Assembly: GCF_001652915.1 (NCBI RefSeq)
Contig: NZ_BBQI01000006.1
Location: forward strand, 1 to 64,000
Length of the DNA: 64,000 nucleotides
Reading direction: 5' to 3'
From: Cupriavidus sp. D384
Lineage (GTDB): Bacteria; Pseudomonadota; Gammaproteobacteria; Burkholderiales; Burkholderiaceae
Shown: piece after piece, positions 63,949-64,000 of the stretch
Layout: the number at the start of each line of letters is the position of its first letter
How positions within the stretch are numbered: the stretch's first letter is position 1
The notes under the pieces: model-generated
Seen by the model: the letters and a program-made list of their open reading frames with translations, nothing else
Told to the model about the DNA's origin: nothing
The model's database searches: none
Made by a program: the position numbers and the translations under genes

Positions 63949-64000
63949 TCAGTCGTAATGTTTGCCGTGCTTGCGCTTGTGATGATGCTTGCCGCTGTCA
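63949..64000 (-). CDS. 3' end of a gene with His/Lys-rich C-terminus
   Basis: The last 16 codons visible encode DSGKHHHKRKHGKHYD followed by TGA. His/Lys-rich tails of this kind occur on small exported metal-related proteins of Cupriavidus-like bacteria. The rest lies outside the window, so no function is assigned. Confidence 0.6.
   Translation of the reverse strand, partial: DSGKHHHKRKHGKHYD

Noticed and set aside
1-64000. CRISPR arrays, rRNA and tRNA genes, replication origin
   Set aside because: No regularly spaced repeats, no cloverleaf-type or rRNA sequence and no iteron or DnaA-box cluster was noticed, although a reading by eye could miss a tRNA.

Overview
The window looks like part of a secondary replicon or plastic chromosomal region of a GC-rich beta-proteobacterium, most likely Burkholderiaceae (Cupriavidus/Ralstonia type). 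The evidence is four orphan Bug/TctC periplasmic binding proteins, a KfrA-like protein paired with a tyrosine recombinase, an IS1071-like Tn3-family element, LexA boxes of the CTGT-N8-ACAG type and strong third-position GC. No rRNA, tRNA or CRISPR array was seen. Genus assignment is an inference from gene content.

Layout. Bases 1-9.8 kb hold two cyclic-di-GMP enzymes (an EAL protein cut by the left edge and a Cache-PAS-GGDEF-EAL protein), a DUF4239 membrane protein, several small unknown genes and decayed sequence. Bases 10-16.7 kb hold an exported cyclophilin with duplicated C-terminal repeats, a lipoprotein, a LuxR-type regulator and more small genes. Two cassettes, at 3.6-4.1 and 15.7-16.15 kb, are paralogous: each has an outward terminator, a conserved leader with two hairpins, and an 82-residue protein with a non-ATG start. 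Bases 16.9-19.4 kb carry the recombinase/KfrA pair below a 14-bp palindrome.

Bases 19.6-31.5 kb are a catabolic island. An IclR regulator with two copies of a TTGTAC-N3-GTACAA operator faces a nine-gene run: Bug protein, RraA/CHA-aldolase-like enzyme, 2-hydroxyacid dehydrogenase, Bug protein, SMP-30 lactonase, LigI-like hydrolase, Bug protein, Tat-exported LigI-like hydrolase and MFS permease. A second, smaller unit encodes a Bug protein and a truncated LigJ-like 4-oxalomesaconate hydratase. Together these suggest uptake and breakdown of a polycarboxylate or lactone related to the protocatechuate 4,5-cleavage pathway. Bases 32.7-36.0 kb are a LysR / nitrilase / MHS-transporter unit.

DNA-damage genes are scattered around that unit: an imuA remnant behind a LexA box, an adenylation-domain-only ATP-dependent DNA ligase, and a LexA-controlled operon (unknown 116-residue protein, SRAP/HMCES-type protein, small exported protein). 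The IS1071-like element has inserted into the last gene of that operon.

Bases 41.9-59.1 kb are one tightly packed 17-kb operon: a 3735-residue LEPR-xLL/DUF4347/VCBS-repeat giant protein, a TolC-family lipoprotein, a periplasmic adaptor, a GAF-like/HlyD fusion and an M50-protease/HlyD fusion. It has no ABC transporter ATPase and the giant protein has no RTX signal or Sec signal peptide, so it is the best candidate for a poorly described export system. The right end holds an AspT-type antiporter, a second DUF4239 protein, an outer-membrane-type protein and the 3' end of a His/Lys-rich gene.
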